Shown in pieces: positions 44,922 to 56,470 of a stretch of 64,000 bases of DNA. The stretch covers positions 31,822-95,821 of the forward strand of contig NHZP01000096.1 of assembly GCA_003313425.1 (NCBI GenBank), read 5' to 3'. The DNA is from Pseudopyrenochaeta lycopersici. Taxonomy: Eukaryota; Ascomycota; Dothideomycetes; Pleosporales; Pseudopyrenochaetaceae. The stretch's first letter is position 1. The number at the start of each line of letters is the position of its first letter. The position numbers were made by a program, and so were the translations under genes. The notes beneath the pieces are model-generated. The model saw nothing but the letters and a program-made list of their open reading frames with translations, did not search any database and had not been told where the DNA came from.

Positions 44922-46067
44922 AGTGGAGTGTCGAACAAATGGCAAAGGCAAATTGAGCAAGGGAGACAAAGATTGGAGAGGGGAATTGCCGGCGATTGTG
45001 AGACTTCAATGAACTTTGAGCAGTAATGCGCTCGTTGCACCATCAGTTTCCAGTTTTAGCACGATGCGCAAATTTTGCCCCGCAACGCCCCCTGTCGTAC
45101 TTGGCGTGCATTTTAGCTTAACTAGCTTTAGCGTTAGACAGTGACGTACGCGGGACCCCTGCTGTTCGGCTTCTGCAGTTATACGAGCACAGTTTCTCCT
45201 GATAGATACCTCCCTTGGACTAATCAAGCGTATAATCTTAAAACATAGTACTCGGCTGTCCTTGGCTCCTACTTTGGGAAGTTGCGGTAAATCTCACGTC
45301 AGCCATTTACGCCAAGCATTCAGTACAATTCACGTGCGAAGGCTCGTTGAATAAGGTTGATACTTATTTTCAGCATGTGCTGGAGCTATGGAAGTAGAGG
45401 TTGTGCTCTATGACTAAGTCAGAATGGCATTATTTTCAATGTCCCACGAATTCGATGCGCACTGAGAATGTCCAAGATCCCTGCGCGCAAGCAGCAGAGT
45501 TGTATTGTCTTTCTTCTGTGATTGATTTATTGATTGATCGATTCATTCATTCAATCCTTCTCGGTTTCAGCTGCGATTTCTCTGTAGCTATGCCTGCTGC
45601 AGCTGGCATGGCAGACAGCGACGCGGCGCAAAACTATTGGTATGAGTACTCAAATACGGTGGCGCATGTGACGCTAGTCTCAATAGGCTTGAAACTATCT
45701 TTATTTTTGAGTTATCTCTCGCTCTTTCTTCAGAGCGCAGCCTAGTCTTTATATGTACGGTCTCAACTTCAGCTCTTCGGACTGGCCGATGGTCAATCCG
45801 ATATTCTCGGTTTCACCGAAGGTCTAGGATTTCGGTCTCTCCTAGTCAGATATCACCGTATTTTCTAGACCTGCCAACAAAAACCATCTTATATAACCAT
45901 CTTATAGCCCTTTGTTAGCTACTAAAAGACGTGATATGTTAGCACATAAGAGGTAACGTAGTTTATAAGCGAGCTGGACGTATCGGTAAACCTCGGTAAG
46001 CCTCGACCTTTAAAGGCACCCTTTCGTTTCACCTCGTACACCGTTGGCAGACTTTTTCCTCCTTCAC
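44922..46067. other. no gene recognised
   Basis: Frames such as 45401-45745 (+) lack family features. Contains a ~37-bp sequence at 45845-45882 that recurs at 53506-53542. Confidence 0.35.
45845..45882. repeat. short dispersed repeat, copy 1
   Basis: gtcagatatcaccgta and the following ttctagacctg recur at 53506-53542 with 2-3 changes, same strand. Possible end of an undetected element. Confidence 0.5.
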
Positions 46068-48048
46068 TCAATAGCGTCCTTTGGTCACATCCTGCAAATG
46101 CCAGTTCCCATCGGTATACTTTAGCTGCACAAAAGTGTTCTTCGCTTCTTCCTCCACCTGCTTCAGCTTCTGCATGCCATTCCCGCGATCCATTGCCTGT
46201 AGCAGCACTAACGGCGACGACTTCCACAGCGGTGTGTGAATCTTCCGTGACTTGATGACTGTGGCGATGAGGAGAATGGTAATGGCAAGGTATATGGTCG
46301 CGGGCAGCGACAACCAATGGTAGGTTACATCAATGAACTGCTCGGTTGTCCATTCCGTTCCGAATACGAGGGACGTTGCATTGGCGGTTCGCATGCTGAA
46401 TTTTCAAGATAAATTAGCCGAGAACAATTGAGTGAAGGAAAACTGACTTACGCGTTAGTCATGGAGACGGCGATGTTCTCAATCCTTCGTGTGAAGCCTT
46501 CCAGCCCCAGGACTTGCCCTAAGTCAGGATTGCAATATGCGGGTGTCGGACCGATCACATCGTTGACGACGTTGGGCACCCATTGACCAGTGTAGTAATT
46601 ATCGTAATCTTCGTAGATGGAGGCGGCGCCCCAAAGTGAGTTTGAGATTTGTGTAGACCATTGCACCATATCGATACCTCCGACGCAGAACTCGTTACCA
46701 TCATGTGGCTCCGTGAGACAAAATATTTCGTCTGAACTCAATCCTGGCATTTTTTTCCAGCTCAGGTTCGTCTTTGTTTCGATGACAGTCGTGTCCATGG
46801 TGGAGTTGAAAGTTGAATTGAGCGTCTGGAGACACAGATTCAGTGTGCCTTTGAATGCCTTCCAATTTCCAGCCTCTTCAAGTTCTTTACGCCAGTTCGA
46901 TCGTGGCTGGGATTGCTCATTGCAGGGCGGATAGTAGGCAACAAATACTTCTGCCATGTTTCTTAATTTCGAGTCCCCTCCCAGTATACTTGGATGAGTG
47001 AAAGGGCTGGCAATCCAAAACGTGTCCGGCACAGTCAAGCGTTGTGAAAGCGGCTGCCACTTTGTCTCGGACAAGGAGAAGACGGGAACCGTGGATTTGT
47101 TCACCATTTGGTTAGAAATAGTTCCTGTGGAGGAAACATCTTCAATGGAAGCACACACGGCAAGCGTGGTGTAGGGAGCCCATGTACATGCCTCGGCTTG
47201 ACAAGACCCTGCTACATCTGAGAGACTCACGATGTCATCAAGTATGCCTGATAGTATTCCCCTCACCATCCATGGATGAACTAGAAGCGGTCAATATCAA
47301 TATCGTAAAGTCGGTCAAGCTCTTGTAATTCAGCCTTCCACTGGTATACTTACACGCGGTTGAACCTATTATAGTGTTGGAAGTGTCTAAAGTTCGAGCT
47401 CTATCTACAAAACTCGTATTCGAGGCGCTGTTCGTATATTGGACGGATCGACCGATCGTGGCGTTGCTTGGAGAGTCAGTGTCAATTACCCTCCTTACAA
47501 CAATCGTGGTAGATTGTTGTGCGAACGGCGCGAAGCCCAGCAGCAATATCGTTGCGAGAGCTCCGATAGAAACAAGATGCCTATATTTGTCAATATATAG
47601 TGGATTCGATGAGATTATTCGCTCACGGCCGGGTGCTGAGAAGCAGCATCAAGCTGCCTTGGGGTCCACGAGATGCCCCTTCGAACCTATCGATGTCCAA
47701 GGCTGAGCGCTCCTTTCTTAGCCAGCCCCATTTTAACTGTCCAATACAAGACGAGACTGAAAACAGAAGAGCCGACTGTGCAAGTTGCGAGAGAGCTGCT
47801 ATAACGGATGCGAGTCGGATATTTGCTGTCCACTCCTTAAGCGATCGATCTTTGAACCAGATGAGGAGGACGATGATCGCAGCAAGAGCACCTGAGCCAA
47901 GCAGCCATGTAGCAAACTCCCATTTCCATTCCCGCAAGAGAATCCATAGGGATCGAGAGCGCGACCGATAGGGGCGTGGGGCTTGCGGGGTATACCCGGT
48001 TTCGTTTTGGAGGATTGCTGGAGATTTGTTGACAGGGCAATATTCCAT
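46068..48048 (-). CDS. DUF3176 family membrane protein
   Basis: Four exons: 47627-48048, about 47354-47580, about 46452-47288 and 46068 to about 46395. Together they make about 600 residues. The first exon has the DUF3176 signature (EWKWEFATWLLGSGALAAII helix, then LKEWTANIRLASVIAALSQL and GQLKWGWLRKER). A second helix follows (ALATILLLGFAPFAQQ), then a long Asn/Ser-rich lumenal domain with Cys pairs and N-glycosylation sites. A last helix near the C-terminus (LSLPATIYLAITILLIATVI) precedes a short cytosolic tail. All junctions keep frame. Function of DUF3176 proteins is unknown. No lesion seen. Confidence 0.82.
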
Positions 48049-48152
48049 AGCTTGGCGGGCTCCTGGCGATTATAGGTAGAGTTGAGATGAAAGGCGAATA
48101 TATTCAAATACAAGTGTATTAAGACCTGCCAGCCGATATTGGTAAACGACAC

Positions 48153-48739
48153 CAGAAGCGAAACGTCAACAAGCTAAGGCTACAGAGGGGCAAGGCAGGA
48201 ACATTAATCCTTTTCCAGAGCTTATGGCTGAGCCTCATCGATCGGCTGTGAAAGCATGGCTCTGGCGTCTTTCAATGACACATCGGACCTAGGGCTTATT
48301 TGGTAATTTTAGTTCGATCTCGCGCTCTCCGATTAAAATCATGAAGGCTTGGCCTCTGACAGCTTATTGGCTCTCTCTCAACCAGAGCTAGTTTTCGCAA
48401 TTAGAATGTCAAATCTTCCGCTAATTTCTTTACGATTTGATGGCATTTTGACCGGAGACTTACCCCTTGAAGCAGGCGGGCCGCTATAAAAAAGCTAAGT
48501 TTTAGCGTCGCGACCTTTAGCACCCTAGCTGCCCTAACTAACTGGGAATACTAAACATGCTCCAGTCATCTCACCTGCCAAGACTGCGTTAGCTCCAGTT
48601 TCGAGGCCTTAGCGCCGGTTTCGACACATAGCAAATCGTTGTACTAAGAATACTCTAAAGAGGTGGAGAAGAAGGGATGAGAGGTTGATAATTCTGTGGG
48701 TTCCATCTTTCTCCCAATCTGCCAGCCTCAGTTTGATTT
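48153..48739. other. intergenic, no gene recognised
   Basis: Upstream region of the DUF3176 gene; no motif or repeat identified. Confidence 0.4.
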
Positions 48740-49660
48740 TCAAGCATCATCGGTCATCTTCCCACCCTTACTCCCGCCCCACTCATGCGCCTTACACGCA
48801 CAACACTCATTGCTTTCCATCGCCTTCCCAATAGCCGCTACATCCGTGCTTCTCTGACTAGGGCCTTCCTCATCCCCATTGACATCAACCCCACTAACCC
48901 ACCATATGCTCGCAGCCACAATCCGCATCACGATATCCACCTCACTTTCATCCCTCGGTGCGTAAAGAAGGACGAACTCTCTCGGAACGAATCTTCTGCA
49001 CCAGCCTCCCCTCGCCAACGGATGCCGCTCACCCCAGCCGTTCTCTAGCATGAGTTTAGCATCCGCGGGGTGCAGTGTCATGTGCATGGAGCCGTCTGAG
49101 GGGTGAGCATGGCATATTTCTCCTCTACACGTTTGTGTGATAGGTATAGACGTGAAGAGACCGGAACTGTGCTTTTCGAAACAAGACGTTCGCTCCATCA
49201 GTCGATTCCTCGGGTCGCCAGCCGTCTCCTTGATCCTTTCGACCAATAGTGCATACACCTTCCCATCACTCTTTTGCGTCTGTTGCCTTTGCGGCGCGAC
49301 ACCTTGTACTACTGGCCTTGCGCCTATTCTCCTTGGTAGAGCGTCGTCGTTGAGATAGCCTTTCTGCGGCCGGAAGTGCGGTGGGATTAGCAAGGGCCGA
49401 AGTGGATCTCGTAAGCAGATTAAGGAGAGGAGTTTGATTTTGAGGTAGCCAAGTGGTGTGGAGGGCGTGCCGCCGGGCCCGAGGCTGAGGAAGGCACGGT
49501 AGTCTTGATGAATGTAGAAAGCTGTTACGGCCGGTAGGAAGAGTGTGAGGAGGGTGGTAAGGACGTGGATGTTGGAGTGGGACAACATGGTGCTAGATGT
49601 TGAGTGGAAGGTTTGGGAAGGCTTGTCGAGGGTTGACGGTAGATTGTGAATGTCGGCCAT
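48740..49660 (-). CDS. luciferase-like-domain (DUF5519-type) protein
   Basis: A single exon of 306 residues from ATG at 49660; in-frame sequence upstream has no ATG. An N-terminal hydrophobic helix (VLTTLLTLFLPAVTAFYIH) suggests a membrane anchor. The C-terminal part carries the conserved block GEICHAHPSDGSMHMTLHPA, then GWGERHPLARGG and VLLYAPRDESEVDIVMRIVA, which match the fungal luciferase-like domain (PF17648). The name is historical; no light reaction is implied. The frame is intact. Confidence 0.75.
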   Translation of the reverse strand: MADIHNLPSTLDKPSQTFHSTSSTMLSHSNIHVLTTLLTLFLPAVTAFYIHQDYRAFLSLGPGGTPSTPLGYLKIKLLSLICLRDPLRPLLIPPHFRPQKGYLNDDALPRRIGARPVVQGVAPQRQQTQKSDGKVYALLVERIKETAGDPRNRLMERTSCFEKHSSGLFTSIPITQTCRGEICHAHPSDGSMHMTLHPADAKLMLENGWGERHPLARGGWCRRFVPREFVLLYAPRDESEVDIVMRIVAASIWWVSGVDVNGDEEGPSQRSTDVAAIGKAMESNECCACKAHEWGGSKGGKMTDDA

Positions 49661-50477
49661 TTTTGATCTGGGGTTCGGTTCTAGGTGGACCAATGCCTGA
49701 TATAGGTCTCCGAAAATTCTTGTATACCCCAGGATATTATCGTTCAAGCTCCACAGAAGTGAAGTGAGTATGGTTCGCGGATAATGACACTCAATTTACA
49801 GAGAATCGCGAACACAAGAGCCTTCGAACACTTCGCACTACTAGGCCTAAATGCCTCAGGATCCCGCCTTCGGACCATCGCATACATGCAAACCTTATAT
49901 ACCTTCGTCCAAGTTCTCAGCTCCATTCAAAGATCACCACCTCGCAATGTCAAGGGTTTGTACCGGTGGAGGGCATGGGCTTTCTTACACGATGTGCTAT
50001 CTCTCCTTCGCGTTAGCCCCCACCGTGAAAGGCTAACGCCCATTCAAACCACATTCTGATTCATCCACATGGTGCCTGTGACACAGCGTCGTCTCCAAGC
50101 CTTCCTCCCCCAGGGCTGCTCACTCAAAACTTCGTCACAGTGTTCGTATAACCTGACCTATCGGGGATTTGGGGTTTTTTGCGAGGTGGGGACTTGATTT
50201 GGGGTTTCAACGGGTATCGTCAGTTTGCTCAGTTTGCTAGGAACGGTCGTGGGTTGCTGAGGAAGAGGCTGAGTTCAGCTGTTCGCGACATAAGCATGAA
50301 AAGGGCCGTTTTTCTGTTTGTGTCTCGAACATCGGCCGACTTTCCGAGGGCCAGGATTGGTCGATCAGTGATACGATAACGTATCCACAAGTGCCGCACC
50401 CCACCAAGTTTGAGCACCTCTTCAAGCGTACAGCTCAACCACAAATTTGAGTACTATATAGTTACTAATGTACTAGC
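49661..50477. other. no gene recognised
   Basis: Short frames only. Confidence 0.35.
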
Positions 50478-50790
50478 TTAAGCAGCACCTGTAGTATCTT
50501 TTTGACATGTACGTGGGTTATTTCCAGTCTCTCTGCACCTTGGGCAGCGTGCTAGAGCCTGGCGACTATGTCCTGATTGCTCTCTAGTTTGACGCTGTTC
50601 AGGCTCTATCTGCTGCTCAACCTCCTTTTGAGCAAGTAAATCGCCTCCCTGTCCCTTTGCTAAAACCCCATGCTTCTGAATCTGCTCCCTCTTACGCTGC
50701 TTACGCTTTGTTGCTGCGTTATTAGCTCTCTCAAGGCTAGCAATCTGATCTTGTATCAGCTCAGCTGACTGCATCATAACTGAAGCCCCC
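50478..50790 (-). pseudogene. pogo/Fot transposase C-terminal relic
   Basis: Reads SAELIQDQIASLERANNAAT, a basic KRKQRKREQIQKHG stretch, and ends in a zinc-knuckle-like RCPRCRETGNNPRTCQKD. This is the usual C-terminal tail of fungal Fot-type transposases, also seen at 4100-4350. The catalytic domain is absent. Confidence 0.75.
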
Positions 50791-50878
50791 TTCTTAAGCT
50801 GGTTAATTGCCTCATAATTGAGGCAGAGCTTCTACGCACGCTTCAAACATTCAGCGCATTCACCAAATCAAGCCTACA

Positions 50879-51757
50879 ATGTCCACACCTTTTTTTGATA
50901 AATTACCCGCCGAGCTCCGGGACGAGATCTATCGCCATCTAGTCACCAACCTCGAAGAAGTCGACTACCTAATCACGACGCGCTGGAATCCGGACGTCAG
51001 CCCACGACCTGATCTAGCCATCCTTCGCGTTTGCAAGCAAGCGTACAAAGAAGCAAGTGCCATTCTCTACAACGAAAACGAGGGCGTCCAATTCAACCTA
51101 TACAAATATCTGCCGCCAGGACCAGACGGCACACTCGGGCTCTGTTGCCGAAATATGGATCTAACTCCGATCACAACGTCGCCAGACGTCAGAAGCTCTT
51201 CCAAAATGGAATGGAAACCACCGTGCCTTAGCGCGCACCTTGACGCGCTGCATTCCATTGTGCGCTTTCGAAAGGTTGTGGTCGATGTTAAGCTGGGGAT
51301 TGAGTTCCCATCCAGGCGCCATTATACTGCGCTCAAGGCTGTCCTAGATTGCCTGTGGGTGGCGTTTACGGACGAACAAAAGCGGGATCCGAGATCCAAA
51401 AAGTTCCACCTCTATTGGGTTCAGCATGAGGATCGCATGTTTAGTAGTTGGACTATGGAGCAGAAACTTGTCAAGTATTACAAAATCATGGCGACGCTGC
51501 AGACATTCGCCTGGGAATTCGAGGATCTTTTCGACGAAGACGAATTCCGATCGTGTATGGAGATTGAAATGGATGGCGTTTCCTTCGACGATTGGAGTCA
51601 AGATGATGAAGACATTGATGTGGTTTTGGAGAAAGGTCCAGATCTGACCATCAGCTATACGGATAGTCAGTGGATGCGGACGGGATGTCTAAGGCCAATA
51701 GTTGAAGAGTTTGATGTTATGGACAAAGATAGCTACTTGAACTCCAGCGCTGCTTAA
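50879..51757 (+). CDS. F-box-like (2EXR/DUF-type) protein
   Basis: A single exon of 292 residues. The N-terminus FFDKLPAELRDEIYRHLV is the short F-box-like motif shared by a large expanded fungal family. RPDLAILRVCKQAYKEASAI and LYNENEGVQFNL follow the same pattern. The rest is a divergent domain with an acidic region near 230-245. Such proteins probably act as adaptors; no target is known. Intact and the last clear gene before a repeat-rich stretch. Confidence 0.75.
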   Translation: MSTPFFDKLPAELRDEIYRHLVTNLEEVDYLITTRWNPDVSPRPDLAILRVCKQAYKEASAILYNENEGVQFNLYKYLPPGPDGTLGLCCRNMDLTPITTSPDVRSSSKMEWKPPCLSAHLDALHSIVRFRKVVVDVKLGIEFPSRRHYTALKAVLDCLWVAFTDEQKRDPRSKKFHLYWVQHEDRMFSSWTMEQKLVKYYKIMATLQTFAWEFEDLFDEDEFRSCMEIEMDGVSFDDWSQDDEDIDVVLEKGPDLTISYTDSQWMRTGCLRPIVEEFDVMDKDSYLNSSAA

Positions 51758-52400
51758 CGGCATAATGCGAAAATTGACAAGATCTGCACGTATAGATATT
51801 CAAATGAAGCCAGTCAATTGGCACGATGCTGTGGAGACCCTTGTGCCTTCAGCCTAGCAGATAACATTCGCCGCTATTTACCTTCCATCGAAACGCACCT
51901 CAGGCGTATGCGCTAGACAGGTGATGATGAACGACAATTCCGTCTACTCTATGACTATAGGCTGGTTTCCTGGTTAAAAAAATGGCTATGGAATAGTGAC
52001 ATGTAAAATGAGGCTTCCTATATATGCAAATGAGAGAGTTTCAAGGCCTACATGCTCGTGACTCAATAGTTCCCAAGATCTCCTGTTTCACAAAGCTAAT
52101 CAATCTTTGGAACGCTGACGAGTCTCCGCAGCATTGTGACTGCGGAAACGGTACGACCTAAAAGTTAGTAGATAAGCAGGTTGGAGCGGGCCCCTCCTAC
52201 CAAAAAGAACGGAAGGGTATCAGCCTCAGGATAGTTAATAGCGCTGTAGCGAATACAAAGAATCTCATAAAGTCCTATAATAGTACAGCTGAAACAAGTG
52301 CGATGGAGATCCATGACTCTCTCAAAGTGCGAAAGAAGAGCTTAATTGTCAAATTTCCATATAACAATATGAAACGGTCAGAAAAACGTTGCATCGATAG
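51758..52400. other. no gene recognised
   Basis: No supported frame; leads into the inverted dispersed repeat. Confidence 0.35.
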
Positions 52401-52459
52401 GAGCACGAGCATCAGTGTGTGGGGGTAGAATCATGGCTACATTCTTCATCGTCAATCGC

Positions 52460-52499
<40 letters not shown>

Positions 52500-52597
52500 A
52501 ATTTGCATCGCTAGGACTCTTGGTGACCAATAGATGATAGGGATTTTTCCCTGTTGGCGCTCTCTTTTAGGAGTTCCTTTCTATAGCAAAATTACTT
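52401..52597. repeat. inverted dispersed repeat, copy 2 (pair of 21577-21761)
   Basis: Reverse complement of the first copy. It holds a longer GA microsatellite at about 52463-52496. Non-coding. Confidence 0.85.
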
Positions 52598-53505
52598 AAC
52601 TATTGACTACATTTGAGACTATAAGCTCTTGTTGCCTACTCGACGATACAAGCCTCGTCCCACGCACACTCCATGCTTGAAGTTCAAAGCCTATGGTCGA
52701 CCATTAGCAGCACGTGAAGTTGCTCATTCTGCCGATCTTCGACCGCTGATGCCAACCGAACTCTGCGGCTAGGCAGCTGCATTTTCAAGGGCGCGCTGTG
52801 CCACAACAACATTTATATTGCATTTCCAAAACTCCGATTCGATTCCTCTGAAACCGTTGAGCTGACATCCAAGCCCGATGACTGCTTCTCGCCCTCACAC
52901 TTGACCTTTCCGTATTCCATATTGTATAGTACAGGGGTGGACGTCCTCCGTCGAGCTCTCAGCTGAACGCCACGTTCTTGACCAGCTGCAGTGAATACTG
53001 TGTGAAATACTGCCATAGTTGCGAACACTGTATCTTAAACAATGAGCTAATACAATACGTCTGAATCCCCCTATATGAATGTTCTTCCTGAGCTACAGTT
53101 GACTCGTGCAAAATCGTATGCTCAAGTTCGCTCTCGAATTTCTGATTGCGAATTTCGAAATTCCAGATTGTAACTATTAACATTGGAAATGTTTTCATCC
53201 AAGAGCGTTCTCGCATCGGTGGTTGTTACTTCTGCCTGAGCAGAGGATATGCTCGGCTCCAAAGAATGCACGCTCTAGCCGAATAGGGGCAACAGAGAAG
53301 GGATCGGTGATCTGCTATGTGACAAGGCGAAATCTATGTGGCAGACTGTCTTGTTGTTACAATGGTGAGCATAAGTCATGCCGTGCAAGGCCGATAATGA
53401 CAAAGTAATCTCTAGGGAAATTTGGCGATCAAATCTTCCAACCAAGGAAGAATAAATGGCCGTTGGGCAGTGGATAGATAAGTGTTCTTAGCTTAAGCGG
53501 GTGTT
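52598..53505. other. no gene recognised
   Basis: Only short frames without family features. Confidence 0.35.
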
Positions 53506-53542
53506 GTCAGATATCACCGTACTTTCTAGACCTGTCAACACA
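53506..53542. repeat. short dispersed repeat, copy 2
   Basis: Matches 45845-45882. It lies exactly at the point where homology to the DNA ligase begins, so it may mark the truncating insertion or rearrangement. Confidence 0.5.
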
Positions 53543-53544
53543 AC

Positions 53545-55915
53545 AAGCATGATGCAATCATTCCGCGAGAAGGACAAGGAGCTATTGCCTTCTTAATCAT
53601 GTCTATTTCCAGAGCGGAGGGCAGACCGTATCTTCGATCTGCGGGAAAATCGCCTTGAATCAATTATTAAGCAAGCCCAAGGGCTCGGTGAGACACGTTT
53701 AAAGTAATTACAAAGTTGGAAGGCCAGAGATGGTGCCGACTTTGCGTCTTGTGTCGAGCGCTTGATGTCTGCAACAGATGCAGAAGGCAGACACGGTTCA
53801 AGCGTGACTCTAGAAGAGCTTGACGAAACTCTAGACCGGGTTGCAGCCAGGTCACCCTTCTCATCCACAGAGCTGAGGCAGAGGGTGGAAGCCAAATACA
53901 AGGAACCGATTCGGACTTATGACGTGTTGGCGAGAATATTTCGAAGATTATACAGCTCTGAAGCGAAGTGGATGGTCCGTATGATCCTAAAGTCCTATAG
54001 TCCAGTGCAGATCCCGGAAACACTGGCGATGCAAAAGTTCCATTTCCTTTTACCTAATGTCCTGGGCTTCCAGAATTCTTTCGAGGCTGCCGCAAGGATG
54101 TTGTCTGGAACCTCCATACGGCGGATGCCCGCCCGGCCAACGATAGCTGTCGAACCCTCGCTCAAAGACAAAGCCGCACCTTTGTTAAAGCCTCAAATTG
54201 GAGTTATGGTTACACGAACAGCGCATGACAAGGCCAGAAGCATCAGCCATTGCTGTCAGCTAGCAAAGGGTAGACGCATAAGTGTTGAGCGAAAGTACGA
54301 TGGTGAGTACTGTCAAGTGCACATCGACCTGAATAAGGGAAGGAATTGCATCAAAATCTTCTCCAAAAGCGGAAGAGACTCGACAGAAGATCGGGCAGGC
54401 CTGCATGACGTGCTGCGAGATGGCCTGAGGCTCGACTCGGCAGAGTGCAAGATCAAGAAGCAATGCATTCTGGAGGGAGAGCTACTGGTGTGGAACGATC
54501 ACAGCGAGCGGATTGAACCCTTCCATAAGATCCGCAAGCATGTGCCACGATCCGGCCGATTCCTTGGAACTCGGGAAGACTCACCCGCCAATACTAATGA
54601 GCATCTTATGATCATGTTCTATGATTTGCTGTTACACGGTAACACCTCCTATATAACATATACCCACGATGCGCGCCGGCAGCGACTTTGCTCACTAGTC
54701 CACTGTACTCCCGGCCGAGCGGCCATCGGCAGCCGCGAGAACATCGATTTCTCTTCTCGCCATGCCCCCGAACAGCTTCGCGAGGCATTCTCTCGAGCTA
54801 TTATACAGAGATGGGAAGGCCTGGTGCTGAAGGGACGAGATGGACCTTACTACTCATTCTCTGGAAGTAATAGATTCATCAAGTTAAAGAAAGACTACAT
54901 CCAAGGGCTAGGAGACACCGCTGATTTTGCTATCGTGGGTGGCCGCCGCGATCCGATGGACGAACAAGAACTTGGGATGGGGAAGTTGCGGTGGACATCA
55001 TTCTATATTGGATGCCTAGAGAACAAGGACCAGGTTTGCCCCCCTGACGTCAAGCCGATATTTCGCGTCATCGACAAGGTAGGTCGGCACGGTATGGCTA
55101 AAGAGGATATTCTTTTTCTCAACAGACCCGGATACCCTCAAGAAACACCTTTTTCTCTCTCCACCCCCAAGCTCGACGTCAGGTTAGGACGAGGGAATCT
55201 GCCTTGGCCAACCGACTTGTTTAAGCGACCCTTCGTCGCAGATGTAATGGGTGCTGGCTTTGATAAACCGGCCGATACCAGGTATTATACTCTGCGATTT
55301 CCTCGGGTGCAGAAGATCCATCGGGACCGTACGTTCAAGGATACGGTTAGCTTTGGCGAGCTGCAAGAATTAGCAAGGAAGAGCATAGAAATGTCACAGG
55401 AGATCGCAAGCGAAAACAGAAATTGGCTCGAGAAGCTAAAACAAACATACTCTAATCCAGACTACCCGATAAATTCCATGAATCGCACAACCAGCTCTAG
55501 TGGTGGCCTAGAGAAAGGGGAGAGTGAAGAGCAAGAAATGGGAAAGGGAAAGGTAAAAGAGGATTGTTTACCTTTGGATGATAGTTTCTTTTAGCCATTG
55601 AAGCGGAAGCTCCTCTCAGAGGATTATCAACTGACTGTCAAACGAGCTAAGGTGTCGCTTATTACTCCGACAGATGCTGAGGCCATGCAGCAATCCTCTG
55701 CTACGTTGATGTGTACAAGCCTTTCTTCTTTCCATGAAGACTCATCGGTCACGCTGTCCGCTAACTCTTCAGTGACTGAGCCCGCAGCAGAAGCGTTCGC
55801 AAGAAGTCATGACCGACAGCAAGGGCGTATAGCAACTTCATTTACTCTCCAAGAAGTGACGAGTGAGATGGAGCAGCAAATGGTCAGTTCCTTATGCCTT
55901 GCAACAAACGGATAG
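53545..55915 (+). pseudogene. ATP-dependent DNA ligase (LIG4-like), 5'-truncated and decaying
   Basis: An open frame of 610 codons (53762-55594) holds the nucleotidyltransferase core: ERKYDGEYCQ with the adenylated Lys (residue ~178 of this frame), LEGELLVW, EPFHKIRK, EGLVLKG and RFIKLKKDY. Upstream the same frame continues with CLFPERRADRIFDLRENRLE but is broken by TAA at 53705-53707, and a one-base shift near 53595 separates an earlier GAIAFL-like piece. The first part of the N-terminal domain is gone. At the 3' end TAG at 55592-55594 interrupts a frame that goes on with LKRKLLSEDYQLTVKRAKVS to 55915. Both stops fit Gln codons changed by C to T. The core is still readable, so a shortened protein is possible. 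Confidence 0.8.
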
Positions 55916-56329
55916 GTAATGCGTAAACTAGCCCGGAAACCGTCTGTAATACGAGCACGGGAATCAGGGGACGTGCTCGGATGGGATTATGACTGAAGAG
56001 TGCTTTATCGGCGATCCTGGGCCAGGGTTTCGGTCGCGATCCTATTGGCTCATTCTGACAGCTACCAGAAGTTAAAATGCCCTTCGACCCGGGAGACGTA
56101 TGCATCGAGCGCTTTGACCAAATGCTCAATGGCGTCAGAACGCACAACATCGGGCGCACAGGTATTTATCCGAGGCTAAAGCCTTTCAGTAGTCTACGGT
56201 TATGCTTCCGATTTGGTCGGGACAGGAATCCCAAACGGCGTTGCCGGTGCCGGTTTCCGCAAATAGCGTTCGGAATGATAACAGGGTTCCACAAGCGAGC
56301 GGCCAGCCCCACCAACTTACAGCGCGTTC
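55916..56329. other. no gene recognised
   Basis: A frame from 56077 (MPFDPGDVCIERFDQMLNG) looks protein-like but is short and unassigned. Confidence 0.3.
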
Positions 56330-56470
56330 AACTCTGTTCGAGACGCCACAACAACATAAGACATGCTGCCACAGTGTATAACATCTTTCGAACTACAGTT
56401 AGACGCCGATGCGCCGGAACCCAGCCACGACTCGATTGCCGGCCCAATTTGAAGAAGCTAACTAAGCTAG
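56330..56470 (+). pseudogene. pogo/Fot transposase N-terminal relic
   Basis: Reads IRHAATVYNIFRTTVRRR then RPNLKKLTKLGE. This is the HTH and linker of a pogo-type transposase. No further transposase sequence follows. Confidence 0.5.

Noticed and set aside
45401..45745. 114-codon plus-strand frame with a hydrophobic tail
   Set aside because: No family resemblance and the start of the frame is arbitrary.
52457..52497. GA microsatellite as a regulatory element
   Set aside because: It is simply the expanded repeat inside the dispersed element shared with 21577-21761.
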